Assembly (NCBI RefSeq): GCF_019399895.1
Contig: NC_091864.1
Coordinates: 350,001-414,000, forward strand
From: Cardiocondyla obscurior
Lineage: Eukaryota > Arthropoda > Insecta > Hymenoptera > Formicidae
DNA length: 64,000 bases
Reading direction: 5' to 3'
Shown here one piece after another: positions 38,208 to 48,810 of this stretch. Position 1 is the stretch's first letter. Every line of letters starts with the position of its first letter. The notes under the pieces are model-generated. The model saw nothing but the letters and a program-made list of their open reading frames with translations. It ran no database searches and was not told the origin of the DNA. A program made the position numbers and the translations under genes.

Positions 38208-40270
38208 CTCTCTTGAAACGGCCACCCAGCGACGATCTGCCACGCCAGTTCTCGAATTCCCGAAGGATATCGAGCCGTTTAATCCTCGCTGAGAAAGCGA
38301 AGCACGATTGCGGCGAAACCGAGAAAATTGGACGACAGACTTGGACGCGAGAAACGAAGAGCTTCGAAGAGTTTCGTCCCTCGTTCCGACGCGCGAAAAG
38401 CTTTCAGACGGCGAATTTCTTCGTTTCGGAAGTAATCAAAGTGATTTGTGAACATATCGTGGCAACAACTTGTCTTCTGTCACACTTACGGTAGAGATGC
38501 TTCTCTTTTTCTTAATTAATCAACATTGGTTTTACCACGGCGTCTTTTTTTATTTCTGAAAAAAAAGTGTCTGTTAAATTAAGATATTAGGTAATCGTAG
38601 CTAGTGGAAGATTGCTTTCGGTATCGTTAATCCAGACTGTTGCTCGCGTCGCGATGAATCCAGCGGGCGAGCGAGAACCGATTCCAAGTCCGCTGAAAGT
38701 GATCTCTTCCTCGGAGGTATTACGGAACCAACGTTTACCGATTAACGTAATTTAGAAATAAATATTGAACTGACAATGGGAATTATCGGATGATCCGAGC
38801 CCAAGAAAAAAAAAGAAGAGGCAGCAATTAATTATAGAAAGGTACACGACCGGCTGTTCGCCGAAGATATTTATTGTCTTCTGTACGTGGACACAGTATT
38901 AGACCGGTCGTGCGTGTGCGTGCATTTTATTTATTCGTAAACCAAACGAGACCGTTCGCGTTTCCCGTTCACGTTTCCGTACGACACGCGAAATGCAACG
39001 GGCTTGCAGTTAGCTTCGCGGCAAATTTTTCAAAGTTTATAGCCGCGCCCGATACCTGACTTCCACCGAGCCTTACACGCCGAATTAATTAAGATCGCGG
39101 TGTGAATTAAATATTTTTTTTTCTCTCTTTTTTATTTTCTCTCTTTGTGAGAATTTTTTCATTTTATTAATAATTGACCGCGATGAAGACTCGTCTTTCT
39201 CCGTGCACATTTTTATCGCAGCAATCGACAAGAGAAGAGGTCAAGTCAGAGCTTATTGAAATTGACAAGTTGATACGAAGGAATCATTGTAAGAGATAGA
39301 TTGATAAATTGTCCTCGACCAAAGCATGTTACAAGAAATATTCGCGTAAGCTTCTTCCAATGTAAAAAAAAAAATCTTTTTTCTTTCTTTTTTTTTTTTA
39401 GATACTGTTAAATATTTTTTACACCCTTCCGAACCTCGTTTAGGGAATCGCGAACGCTACAGCTCGACTACGGTCAGCTGTTGTACGCCCGACATGACAA
39501 GTACGACCGTTCGCGACGTATCGCGAGACCCGCGCGATACAGAATTCCGTATCTACACGTGTAAGGATGTTATATACAAATATACAAAAGAGAAAAAAAA
39601 ATATATATATATATATATGTATACGCAAGTACATGTATATGTTTACGAGATTAGATTATATATGGCTGCAAAAGTTATTATAGCTAATGTCGATGTTTAG
39701 GGCTACTCGTAGCGAACGGAGGCTGGGCCTCTCGCGAAACGAGTCTATGATATGTCTGAGAAATAGTATCGATTGCGGGCGCATATATCTACGAGTGCAC
39801 ATACGAAAACAGACGCACATACGCGAGTCAGGTATGTGCAAGTGTTGCAACTGCATGCCCGCGTTTAATGTACGGTACAGGTGTCCGACGATACTTTGCG
39901 GTCGCCCTGTGGCGCGAGGGGAGGTGTGAGGCATCGTGAGGAGTGAAATTCTATCTGTGTCAATCTCTCTTTCAACGATGTACCAATGAATATTCCGAAA
40001 ATAAAGTTTAATCGTTTTCAAGATTGCCCTGACAATCCGCACAACGAATAATTTTATCATTTATTTAATTTTAATTAATAAATTTTATTTAACTTTATTT
40101 AATTTTATTTAATTTTAATTAATTAATTAGTTATCGTGCAAATGCACCAGCGTTCAAAACCTGTAAGTAATAGCCTTATCAGTTAAATGCACATCGCTTA
40201 AAGAAAAAAAGGATTTGAAGCGTGTATAAAAGTAGAAAAATCTTTGGCACGTGAGATCGGCGGCCGGCTT
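38208..40270. other. Convergent 3' ends of cyclase (+) and protease (-) genes
   Basis: Holds the cyclase 3' UTR, with a candidate polyadenylation signal AATAAA at 38757-38762 about 550 nt after the stop. On the other strand it holds the protease 3' UTR, with AATAAA (TTTATT on the plus strand) at 40060-40065 about 205 nt after its stop. A TA microsatellite lies at about 39,600-39,620. No other gene seen. Confidence 0.5.
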
Positions 40271-40432
40271 TCAAAACATGGTGTTCGCAAATATCCAATC
40301 GAGGTAAGAGCTCACACGAGTATATATTCCCGGATATCCTGGCTCTCCGCAGCGAATTCCCCAGGATACTATCCCGATGTTTACCCACCTGCCGTTGGCG
40401 AGCTGATGCAACAGCGGGCCGCCCGAATCACC
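40271..40432 (-). CDS. Clip protease exon 8: catalytic Ser and C terminus
   Basis: Acceptor TTCTTCGCAG. 53 codons beginning GDSGGPLLHQLANGRW and including GIVSWGIRCGEPGYPGIYTR, ending TMF and stop. It contains the catalytic Ser (GDSGG) and the SWG substrate-binding strand. The G-x-x-C-x-x-P-x-x-P-G-x-Y-T-R-V motif is diagnostic of S1A proteases. Confidence 0.97.
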   Translation of the reverse strand, partial: GDSGGPLLHQLANGRWVNIGIVSWGIRCGEPGYPGIYTRVSSYLDWIFANTMF

Positions 40433-43263
40433 CTGCGAAGAAGAAAATAGGTAATGCAATTATATCAAGTTTATTCCGTCCCCTTTTCACCGCGCTCCCC
40501 CGGGGCCGTGACTTAAAATATTAACGAATTTCATCCGAGAAGGCGGCGCTCATTAAAAGTGAGAAGACTACCTGGCTAGTTCCGCGCGCTTAACATTTTA
40601 TCACGTCGTCGCGGCATTGCGTCGCACTTTTCCGGAGTAAATAAATTATTATCTCACTTGACAGGCGTCGCGGCCACCCTCGTAAGCCCCGGCACACAGA
40701 GTGGTGTTCGGGATGAGTTGCGTGAAGCTGCGAACACATCTTTCCTGGGGCCACACTGGTACCGCGGTTTCCAGCAGCACGGTACTAGCTGGTCCGCCGT
40801 AATATTGCGTTCCCCAGCCTGAAAAAAAAAAAAAAGGTTTAAAATATTTCAAGTAGCTCTCGCGTTAATCGACACGATCTCGCTGTCAATTCTTATCGCA
40901 CACCGACCAGTTACGATTGCGTTCTTATTTTCAAACGATTGCTGGACCGGCGGCAGGCAGATGGGCCAGATGTAGCTGTTGAACGTGGTCGGCCGGTGAA
41001 TCTTGATGATGGCGATGTCGTGCTCGTAAGTATTCAGCTTGAAGTCCCGGTGGATCCGTATCTCCGACACCATAAAGTCCAGTGACCTCGTTTCCTCGGA
41101 CGTGGTGAAGTCGTACTCGCCGAGTCTCACCGTGACGTCCCGCGGCTTGTATCTGCAATAAAAACCCGGCGAGCCAGCCGCGTAAGATAACTGTAACTCA
41201 TTCCCATAAGCTAACTGTTCATTTCGCGGTTACGACCAACAGACAATGCCGTGCGTGTGTTCTTGCATTAGAGCCTCTGACGAAAGCACAAAGCCGCGCC
41301 GGCACGCCGAAAACATTATAAAGTCTAAGCGCGATCGCCGTCAACCGTGACCGCAGGAATATGAATGCGTCGTGCTTGAAATACCGCCGTAACCTTTGCT
41401 CGTAAACTTTTGAAGCACGAGGACGCACACATGTGTCGCGAAATAAATTTCGCACGTATATATTTCCTCCTTTTTACTGTGACCACTTGTCGCAATTCCA
41501 ACCCTTTTTTTAATACACTCGTCTCAAGCGAGTCATCTCTCGCGCCGCGCCAAGTTGCATTAAAAAAAAAAAAAAAAAACCACGCGATAAAAAATGATAT
41601 TTTTATCTTTGAAATTATTTAGCGGCTTACCTGTAGACGCAGTGCGCGGCGGTAAGTACGTGCCTATCGGTAATCAATACACCCCCGCAGTACTGGATCG
41701 CGCCCTGTCTGAGAAGGGCTGCCATCCACGGCCACTCTTTAGGGTCGGCCGGCTGGCCGCCCGCGATTCTCGTCTTCGTTTTCGTTGTCGTGCCGCAACC
41801 CCTGGGCTTTCGCGGCTTCCTTATCTCTTCCTTGGTCGACGTCGCGTTCTTCCACAGACTCGTATCGCCCTGTGCCGTCCGGTTGGCAGGTGGCCCGTTC
41901 TCGTCGGCCTCGTCCCATTCCTCCTTGTCGTCGTCGAGACCTGCGAGAGAAAAATTCGAAGCACATGCACGCTCGCTAAAACCTGATACCGCGTAGAAAC
42001 ATCAATGTTCGTCACGAAAGTGCTTTGTACGCGCTTGCATGACAAACATCGACGGTTCACGCGGCACTTCCAGTGTCGATATGCGCCAAGTCAATTGACA
42101 AAAGCGATCGTCCGCACGTGTTGTAGAGTTTCGCATAAATACGTGAAAATATATTTCACCAGCGTGAGAATTTTAATTAAAGGGAAATATATTTCAGTCT
42201 GTACTGTTGAAAATTATTTAATTAAATAAAACAATTGTATTATTGTCAGATAAATAATCAGAAAGTGTACGAACTTGCTATCGCTGGTAACATGCTGGCC
42301 AAGTCATCGTGGAATGCTTGCTTCGATCGAGCAGTCACAACGTTATCCGGACAACATATACCGATGTACCTGCAATAAGAAAGAAGTCAACGATAGAAAT
42401 AATTAAATGCGAAACGTAGTGAACTTACGATTTCTCGATTATGCACATGTAATCCATATATCGCGGAAAATTCGGGCGTTGCTCCTCAAGAATACCTGCC
42501 GCGAAGCATCCACTGAAATGCTTGCAGTGACCATTCCGATTGCCCGGCGCGATGCAAGCTTGATACGTTTTCTATAAAAATAAAAAGAAACCAAATTTCT
42601 ATTGCAAATTTTTTTTTATTTTAAATTCTGTCAAAATCTCTGTACACGACGCACCTGCGTAGTTAAAGTCCCAGGTCCTAGACTAACGAGTCGTTTGTCA
42701 CGAAGATATAAATGGGAAATATTTTCTGAAAATTGAACAAGTTCTATAAGGAAACGTGCTTGTCGTTCCTGATTCCCAACCACCGTCGCATCTGAGAAAT
42801 ATGGAATGCTCTTCATGCATCGGCGAACATGTGCATGGTACGTTCCACGCTTGTGCGTGTAGCACGTATCGAAATGTAGATCACTTGGAGAGTAAGAACG
42901 TCCGGATGATACATTATCGTAATATAATAATTAGATTACTTCGATTGCAATTTGCTATTTCGACTGCGATTTATTACGCTTTGACTTAACGCGCGCATAA
43001 AAAAAAAGAGCACAAGTAGAAATGTAGATCGATTCAAGATTTAATTTTAATTTTAATAAATAAAAATAAAAATTTAATTTTATTTGTTGCGTAAATAAAA
43101 TTTATTTGATTGAGTCTCTTATGTCGAATAAAAAATTAAAATTATTTGATATAAAATAATGCTTACTTGTATCATTTTGAAAATCGATGGGGAAACACCG
43201 GCAGCACTGAAGGATGCAAAATAAGGAGAACAACACAGATCGATAAATTATAATGTGCGTCAT
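40271..43263 (-). CDS. Secreted CLIP-domain trypsin-like serine protease (8 exons, complete)
   Basis: Exons on the minus strand: 43263-43167, 42791-42655, 42571-42429, 42369-42275, 41940-41631, 41152-40908, 40818-40658, 40432-40271. They total 1350 nt, giving 449 residues and a stop with every junction in phase. Order: signal peptide (MTHIIIYRSVLFSLFC...), a linker of about 60 residues, a six-Cys clip domain, an acidic/basic linker with NRT and NAT glycosylation sites, activation site TKTR|IAGG, then a chymotrypsin-fold domain with TAAHC, HDIAII and GDSGGP. Asp six residues before the catalytic Ser (RDACQGDSGG) gives trypsin-like specificity. Arg at the activation site with RIAGGQPADPKEWPW resembles the proclotting-enzyme/CLIPD group. 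Known relatives work in haemolymph clotting, prophenoloxidase or Toll cascades. Which one applies here is not visible. Confidence 0.95.
40658..40818 (-). CDS. Clip protease exon 7: S1A domain
   Basis: Acceptor TTTTTTCAG, donor CAA|GTGAGA. Completes Gly and reads WGTQYYGGP, then NTTLCAGAYEGGRDACQ. The Asp in RDACQ lies at the base of the S1 pocket, giving preference for Arg/Lys. It joins in phase 0 to GDSGGP of the next exon. Confidence 0.96.
40908..41152 (-). CDS. Clip protease exon 6: catalytic Asp
   Basis: Acceptor ATTGCAG. 81 full codons with VRLGEYDF, then YEHDIAIIKIHRP carrying the catalytic Asp and YIWPICLPP. The only donor that keeps the frame is ACTG|GTCGGT, which is weak (see findings). 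Confidence 0.93.
41153..41630 (-). other. Intron 5 of the clip protease gene
   Basis: 478 bp with a long A run (plus strand, near 41,560-41,580). No exon-like sequence seen. Confidence 0.75.
41631..41940 (-). CDS. Clip protease exon 5: linker, activation site, catalytic His
   Basis: Acceptor TCTCGCAG, donor ACAG|GTAAGC. 102 full codons: an acidic linker (LDDDKEEWDEADENGP), glycosylation sites NRT and NAT, a basic stretch with the bridging Cys (KPRGCGTTTK), the activation cleavage TKTR|IAGGQ, EWPWMAALL and LTAAHCVY with the catalytic His. This large exon carries both the pro-region end and the start of the enzyme domain. Confidence 0.96.
41941..42274 (-). other. Intron 4 of the clip protease gene
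   Basis: 334 bp, AT-rich towards the middle. Nothing else seen. Its donor is the unusual GTTCGT. Confidence 0.7.
42275..42369 (-). CDS. Clip protease exon 4: end of clip domain
   Basis: Acceptor TATTGCAG, donor GCAA|GTTCGT (weak). Reads YIGICCPDNVVTARSKQAF, then LASMLPAIA. The adjacent Cys pair is the hallmark last pair of a clip domain. The donor is the only position that keeps frame with the next exon, so the call rests on phase. Confidence 0.88.
42429..42571 (-). CDS. Clip protease exon 3: clip domain
   Basis: Acceptor TTTTATAG, donor ATC|GTAAGT. Reads KTYQACIAPGNRNGHCKHF, then SGCFAAG and YMDYMCIIEKS. Cys 1 to 4 of the clip domain lie here, and with the CC of the next exon they give the expected six. 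Clip domains tether and regulate arthropod cascade proteases. Confidence 0.93.
42655..42791 (-). CDS. Clip protease exon 2: region between signal peptide and clip domain
   Basis: Acceptor ATTTCTCAG, donor GCAG|GTGCGT. 45 codons beginning ATVVGNQERQARFLIELVQF, with a glycosylation site NIS and ending GPGTLTTQ. No cysteine and no domain I recognise. Phases (2 nt in, 0 out) connect exactly to exons 1 and 3, which is the main support. Confidence 0.8.
42792..43166 (-). other. Intron 1 of the clip protease gene
   Basis: 375 bp, AT-rich with repeated ATTTTAATTTTAATAAA-like stretches near 43,040-43,085. Nothing else seen. Confidence 0.7.
43167..43263 (-). CDS. Clip protease exon 1: start and signal peptide
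   Basis: MTHIIIYRSVLFSLFC is followed by ILQCCRCFPIDFQND and a donor ACAA|GTAAGC. This is a classical signal peptide: short n-region, hydrophobic core, likely cleavage around the C-R-C-F region. The ATG at 43263 is the first ATG after the TATA box. The upstream in-frame codon at 43308 is GTG, not ATG. Confidence 0.9.
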
Positions 43264-43380
43264 TTTAATTAGTATTGGCGCACCGGCTTTCGTTACACGA
43301 CAAGTCACGACAACGCCACGGTGGCTTTTTAGCCGACAACCAGAGGACAGACAATGACTTCGAAATATGGAAAACCGTCA

Positions 43381-43388
43381 CTTATATA
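43381..43388 (-). promoter_or_regulatory. TATA box of the clip protease gene
   Basis: TATATAAG on the minus strand, about 125 nt upstream of the start codon. The predicted transcription start is near 43357, leaving a 5' UTR of roughly 95 nt with no intervening ATG. Inducible immune proteases in insects often have such TATA promoters. I did not find a clear NF-kB-like site by eye. Confidence 0.6.
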
Positions 43389-46300
43389 TGCACGCCTGTA
43401 CTATACTGAACCATGTAAGCATTCGCTCAAGCTGGACGTCTTCTACTAGGCGCTCGTACGACATGTACATTTTTTACACGTAGATAAATAATTTTTCGGT
43501 TAAGAAAAAAATAAAAAAATTAAGAGAGTACCTTTAAAAATTTCCAATAAACCGCCTGCTATTAAAATTAAAATAATAAATATATATTGGTCAACTATCT
43601 GCCATTATTAATAAATATTTTATACTGAACACACATTTCTCATATTAATTATTTTTCAATAACGCCTCACCCCGGCGTACTTTTCAATTTAATATTTACC
43701 TCGCCAAATTGCAGCACTAAAGTGCTTTATTATGTCGATCCGACGTGGCAACTTCTTCCCGATCATTCAGTGAACCTATTAACGCCGCGTAATCGACGCA
43801 AAGGCTAAGGCCGCGGATCAGGAGCCACTCGATGGAGGCGGCGGTGCGCGGCGGGAGAATTACGCACGACCTGTCCGGACAAAGGTTAATTCATGCGAAT
43901 ACTCGGTGCATACGCTTGTCAAGGCGAAAAGTAATAGACGGCCGGTAACTTGAGAAATATTCGATTCCGTTCGACGTTTCATTAAACCGCTCGTCGCCGC
44001 AAACTCCGCGACGGGATCTCGCCGCTGGACCGGGAGCTGGAGGAAGATAGCGGGACCGTCAGGCGTCCCGAGACGCGCGAGCGTGGACGAGAGGAGTCGC
44101 GGAGAAGAGAAAGGCGCTCTTTCTCTCTTTACCCAGCAGACGAGCTCGGCGATCTTACCGCCTCTAAATGCGATACTCGAGAAAACGGACATCACCCACA
44201 TACCTGTCCAGGCCATTGGCTCCGTCGCGTACGCACGCACGCACACGTCCTGGTCGCGCACACATGAGCTCCACGTGAGAAACGAACGATAGGTGTACCT
44301 TGGAGTATTAGGCGAATGACTAGACGCGTACAGACGTCACTTAACATTTAGATAAAATTGTTTCTGCATCGCAGAAAACTCAGCGGCAAGTATTACGGGT
44401 TATTCTGTTATCTGCTTTCCTCGCGTCGCGCTTGTACTCCGTATGTTATTTATGTGTAAATGAAATTTAAATATTCCCTGCTTAATGGAGCATTTTGAAC
44501 GTAGATACGGAGCACTTAAGAATTTCTTAGCCAATAATTCATGGTGTTTCGCTCAGGGGGACGCGCGATTCCATTGCGAGTGAGAGCTCGGCGCTTCAGC
44601 ATTTTACGCATGTCGGCTACCTATTTATGCACGCGTCATTGATCACTTCGAATGAAACGTAACTCGAAGTCGACCGCGCCGATAACAGGTCACGCTCGTC
44701 GCACGCCTTTCTTCTTCCCTTTTTAGATAAGATCCGCGGTCTCTCATTCAATAAAACGAATATAGAAAGTAATTTGGCAGCTAAACGAAATGCACGTCGA
44801 GCAATTTAATTACTTCAATCAACGTAGGATTTAATTATTCGTCCCACTTAAAAAAAAAGGGTAGAATTAGATTTATTTGTATTAGAGCAATGAATGAACA
44901 ATATGAAATTCGAACGAGCCGCCTCGGTCCGCGAAAAGAGAAATATAATTAAGCTCGTGATACTTTCATAGAAATGACATTCGTATTTTCCACTCAGATA
45001 AAGCGTTTATAATAGCGGCTCTTCGGCGTTAAAAACCTGAGTTCATTGGATGTCCAATCGTACAATGAAATACGTATAATATCTGTAAGTCTTTCAGCTT
45101 TCAGATGCTTAATGCATCGCGATGTTTAATAGTTAATTCGTCACTTGCGTCTCAGAATCTGCTTTCGGCGTCGAGCCAAAAAGCGCGTTATTACTCGGAT
45201 GCAGTTCTTTGTGACAGAAATGATACACCGCGTTTCACGAGGCGTCATATAAGGTTCGCGTGCAAGCGAAATTAACTCCGCCGCAAAATAACTTTACACG
45301 AAAAGGAGAACATCGAGTTTTTCAGAACATTCTTTACAGAACCGAATGTTTTTTTTATAGAGGAATGTGGTCGAGAAGTTATAGAAAAAAAATTAATAAA
45401 AACGTGAAATGCGTGCAAATGCCTTGCGTTATTTACTGCATAATTTTTTTTTCTTTCTTTTGTTCACTTTAAATTCTCAATGTTTAAAGAGAAAAAATGC
45501 TGTGCGCGAAATTATGATTTTAATGCGATTACGTCGAGCATTTTTAAACTCGATCACTCGTATTATTGTATTGCACTCCGTTGTTATTCTCTGACGCTTT
45601 CTCGACAGTGAGAGAAATTAAGACATTGATTCGCGAGCGAGAAATAATTATGTCAGCTGCGATCGTTGAAATTCAGGCAGGTGCCAGTGGACATGTTTGA
45701 AATAACCCATGAAGAGCTTAGAGCGATGACAATCCGATTCTTCGGCATCATGTATCAACTTTACGACCTTTCTTCCGAGATATTCGATCGTCAGATACGT
45801 TTACATTGCCTGATAGCCGTCGTAAGGCGAAATGAGAGACGTAAAGTGCGCGCGTGTCTTTAGTTTGACGGAGAGTGACGTAAAAAAGCAAGCGAAAAAG
45901 AAAGAGAGGGACTAAATCCGGAGAGATCGCGATTTGGGGGCAAAAGCCCGAGGCATTACCATTTAAGGTACCTCGCACATATCCCTTTTCACTCTGCGCA
46001 CTGCGTCTCTGGCACGCATAATCGCGAGATATTTTGCACGCTATCTACCTACTAAAAGCATTTTTTCATTGTGATACATTTTCGTGGACTAATAATTATG
46101 TAAGACTGCATAACTTTGATGTTTTATGTGCGAGTGTTTCACTTATTATAACACAACGGCATCAATATAATATTAAAAATATTAAATAAATCCATAATTA
46201 TTTCTTAAATTTGTCGTGCTTTAGAAAAAGAATTACGATCTTCTCTTTTTTTATTATTATTACTTTTTTTACGAGACATAAACGAAAGCGCTACTGTCAG

Positions 46301-46905
46301 ATATTCACACAAATATATTTCACGCTATTTCTATTTAGAGATGCAATTACTGACAATCATAAAACACGATCCACGAAACGGTGTATGCGTTAAAAATTTA
46401 CGAGAAATTAGAAATGGTATATCTTCGTGAGTACGGGTTCATAAGGAATTCTTATGGGAATCATCGCACGCAATCGAAGATTAAAGAGCAGAACGGAAGA
46501 TGGAATAATAAACGAAGAGAGAAAACACGCGCTAACGAGATTTGGGTTCCTACCTGTCACGTCCTTTCGATTTTAATGGTAACTAAGCCCGAACTAAAAC
46601 CAACGGCCAACAAGGCGTGAGATCGTTCGACGTTATTTGGAAAAAAACGCTGTCACGAGTTTTGAAATGATAATTGTTTGCGATCGCCCATAATTTCTAC
46701 TTAACTTTAATTAAGAACCGTCACAAGTTCAGCAAAAATTTCAGCAGATATTTCAATAAATAATACAAATGCATATAGAAGTATTGGAGAAATTTGTTTA
46801 AAGTTCACATAAATTATATTTATACTAGAAAAAACCATACGCGCGCGCTATTTTTTAAAAGCCTCTAATTACAAACTACGAAAAAAAAAAAATGATGCAA
46901 CTTAC
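43389..46905. other. Intergenic region upstream of the clip protease
   Basis: No gene I can support. The stretch 43,800-44,330 is CpG-rich with open frames on both strands but no domain signal. The rest is AT-rich. At about 46,826 the string ACTAGAAAAAACC recurs almost as at 32,743, possibly a small dispersed repeat edge. Confidence 0.5.
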
Positions 46906-47171
46906 CAATCTACATGAGCTTCAGCGGAGTTGTAAATTCTGTCGATGGCTGTAACATAAAGAGAAATATATTAATATAGATATGTATATTAACTTTATAA
47001 ATTAAGTTTAAATAAAGTTAAAGTTTTTATTTAATAAATATTTTATTTAAAAAATTTATTCTCACCTAAAAGTTGCTCCGCCGATGTATGATGTCCTTCC
47101 TGAGCCTCCTTCTCCTCTCAGGATGTCTGCGGAATGTCGGGTCGGTCCTTCCTTCAATGCTAGAGTATTAT
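46906..47171 (-). repeat. Splice-module repeat, copy C (left end of composite block)
   Basis: Minus-strand blocks 47171-47066 (CTGTTTCAG acceptor, TTTAG|GTGAG donor) and 46948-46906 (TGTTACAG acceptor, ATTG|GTAAGT donor). The first block matches copy A block 23401-23306 over most of its length, including GCTCAGGAAGG and CGGCGGAGCAAC. The second matches 49876-49919 and 22825-22786. Splice signals are intact. The Arg-rich reading frame ends in a TAG at the module boundary. Confidence 0.7.
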
Positions 47172-47189
47172 CTGAAACAGAAAAATTAC

Positions 47190-47450
47190 AATTAATATTC
47201 TGTTCTGTTCGATGTCTTATTAAACTATCGATTTCTTGAATCAAAATCAAAAATTTAACAAAAAAGGCGGTACCGCGTTCTGAAGCGCGGTAAAAATAAA
47301 ACGCGGGATAATGAATATCCGCGGGATAGTGAAATTATAATTAATAATTTGTTCTATTCGATAATTATTGAGTTATCGATTTCTCGAGTCGAAATCGAAA
47401 ATTTAACAAAAAAGGTGGTTGCGCGTTTTGAATAACGGTAAAGATAAAAA
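47190..47450. repeat. Imperfect tandem duplication, unit about 160 bp
   Basis: The sequence around 47,190-47,290 (TGTTC..TCGAT..TTAT, ATCGATTTCTTGAATC, AAATTTAACAAAAAAGG, CGCGTT) repeats around 47,345-47,435 with point differences. Both copies lead into a GCGGGAT(A)ATGAATA-like motif. Part of the composite block. Confidence 0.65.
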
Positions 47451-47865
47451 GCGGGATAGTGAATACCCCCCGGTGGGGGTAACACAAGGGGGGAAAGAAT
47501 ATCCCGCGCGATAGTAGGGAAAACATTGAAGGGGTTGGGGGAAGTTTTCGCGGTCATTCTACCGACGACTTTTGACCGCGCAACAAGGTGACGTGGACCT
47601 CGCTTGAAGTGACAGTTAGATTCTTGTGTCGGGATTCAAGGTTAATAGGAAGTGTCGTGGACTATCCCGCGAGTGTCTACCGCGGTAGGAATATTTTATA
47701 TCGCGGCGCGTTTTATACCGGTGCTTCGTGCAAGTTTTGTGTCGTTCGTTACACCGACCGAAGGATTAAAGTGACAGTTAGACCGCGCTTACGTCTCAGG
47801 GTCGTGTTTAAAGATTTAACGGAAGTGTCGTGAATATCCCGTGAGTGATCTAGTGCGCGGAGAAC

Positions 47866-48810
47866 GTTATTTTATTATAAAACAAGGATGCTTTTTCGTG
47901 ATCGGAATATTGTTTCGCGCTTTCGGGATATAATAATTCGCGTTTCAATTTATTTTTTAATTAATTGTCGTACAGCCAGAGTACGCGTTATCTCTCGCGG
48001 AGTGTCGATTTTCTGTCTGGTAAGACGTGCTAATAGTGTACAGTGACCGGTAATGATGACCTGACTCACTGTGGCGACGGCGGCTAACGCGCGTAAGCTA
48101 GGGTGGAGTGCGTTAGGCCTTACCGCGGATCGTGTGCGTGAACCTTGGAGTACCGAGAGAAGCGAGAGAACGAGGGAAAAGTTGGAGGAAGGCATCTTCA
48201 TGTTCTGTTCTGTTCGCGACCGTGCGTGTGAGAGAGAACGCATGAGTGATCGCTAAGAAATCATTATAGGCGCCTCTAATGATTTCTTAGCGATCGCTCG
48301 TGCGTTCTCTCTCACATGTACGGTCGCGAACAGAACAGAGCATGAAGATGCTTTCCTCCAACTTTTCTCTCGTTTTCTCGTTTCTTTCGGTACTTCAGGA
48401 CTCACGTACGCGATCCGCGGTAAGGCCTGACGCACTCCACCCTAGCTTACGCGCGTTAGTCGTCGTTGCCGCAATAAGTCATGCTATTATTGCCGGTCAC
48501 TACTATTACATGCAATTCGGGAAACGGCATCTTCTGCTTGAGAAATTCGCGTTACGCTAGATTGTGCGATGCGTATTTTAGTAGTTTAAAATTTCTATTT
48601 AAACAATTTTTCCTTGTTTTATAATAATTTAAACTATGAGTCATAGAGTAATAAAGTGCGCGGTGTTTATAAGTCATAGTGTAATAAAGTGCTCGGTGAA
48701 TATGAGTCATAATGTAATAAAGTGCGCGGTGAATATTATGTAAGTGAGTGTGAGTGTGAGTGTACAGTGTCGCGTTTTTGTATATAATACGGGGTGCCGT
48801 GTTTAAGTTA
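47866..48810. repeat. 422-bp repeat, unit 1 (diverged, interrupted by the palindrome)
   Basis: Starts near TTATTATAAAACAAGG and continues GATCGGAATATTGTTTCGCG as in units 2 and 3, is broken at about 48040 by the palindrome, and resumes at GCAATTCGGGAAACGGCATC. It carries three tandem copies of a segment of about 35 bp around GTAATAAAGTGCGCGGTG (48640-48740), each with AATAAA, where units 2 and 3 have one. It ends with TATATAATACGGGGTGCCGTG. Confidence 0.7.
48041..48502. mobile_element. 462-bp loopless palindrome (foldback element), TA-flanked
   Basis: Left arm 48041-48271 is the inverted copy of right arm 48272-48502, with AGGCGCCT exactly at the centre and no spacer. The arms differ at scattered positions and small indels (for example GTTCTGTTCTGTTCGCGACC against GGTCGCGAACAGAAC), roughly 85-90% alike by eye. 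The outer ends read CAGTGACCGG and CCGGTCACTA, and TA lies outside the left end, as for Tc1/mariner-type insertions. Comparison with the uninterrupted repeat units at 48815 and 49237 shows that it interrupts that repeat. No ORF of its own. The two mirrored open frames on its arms are images of each other. Ends uncertain by about 10 nt. Confidence 0.75.

Noticed and set aside
37476..38243. 255-codon minus-strand open frame
   Set aside because: Lies exactly antisense to the last cyclase exon. Its Arg/Leu-rich composition is the mirror of the Gln/Ser/Pro-rich sense codons, and it has no start context or splice partner.
43264..43308. N-terminally extended start for the clip protease at 43308
   Set aside because: The codon is GTG, and the extension would precede and spoil the signal peptide. 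The first real ATG is at 43263.
44083..44292. Overlapping open frames at 43,860-44,292 as an upstream exon of the protease
   Set aside because: A GTATGT donor-like site exists on the minus strand, but the TATA box and signal peptide downstream explain the gene start without it.
47950..48560. Two similar 86-97-codon frames (minus 47950-48243, plus 48300-48560) that look like a duplicated gene
   Set aside because: They are the two arms of one palindrome, so the similarity follows from the inverted repeat. Changes between the arms do not look like protein-preserving substitutions.
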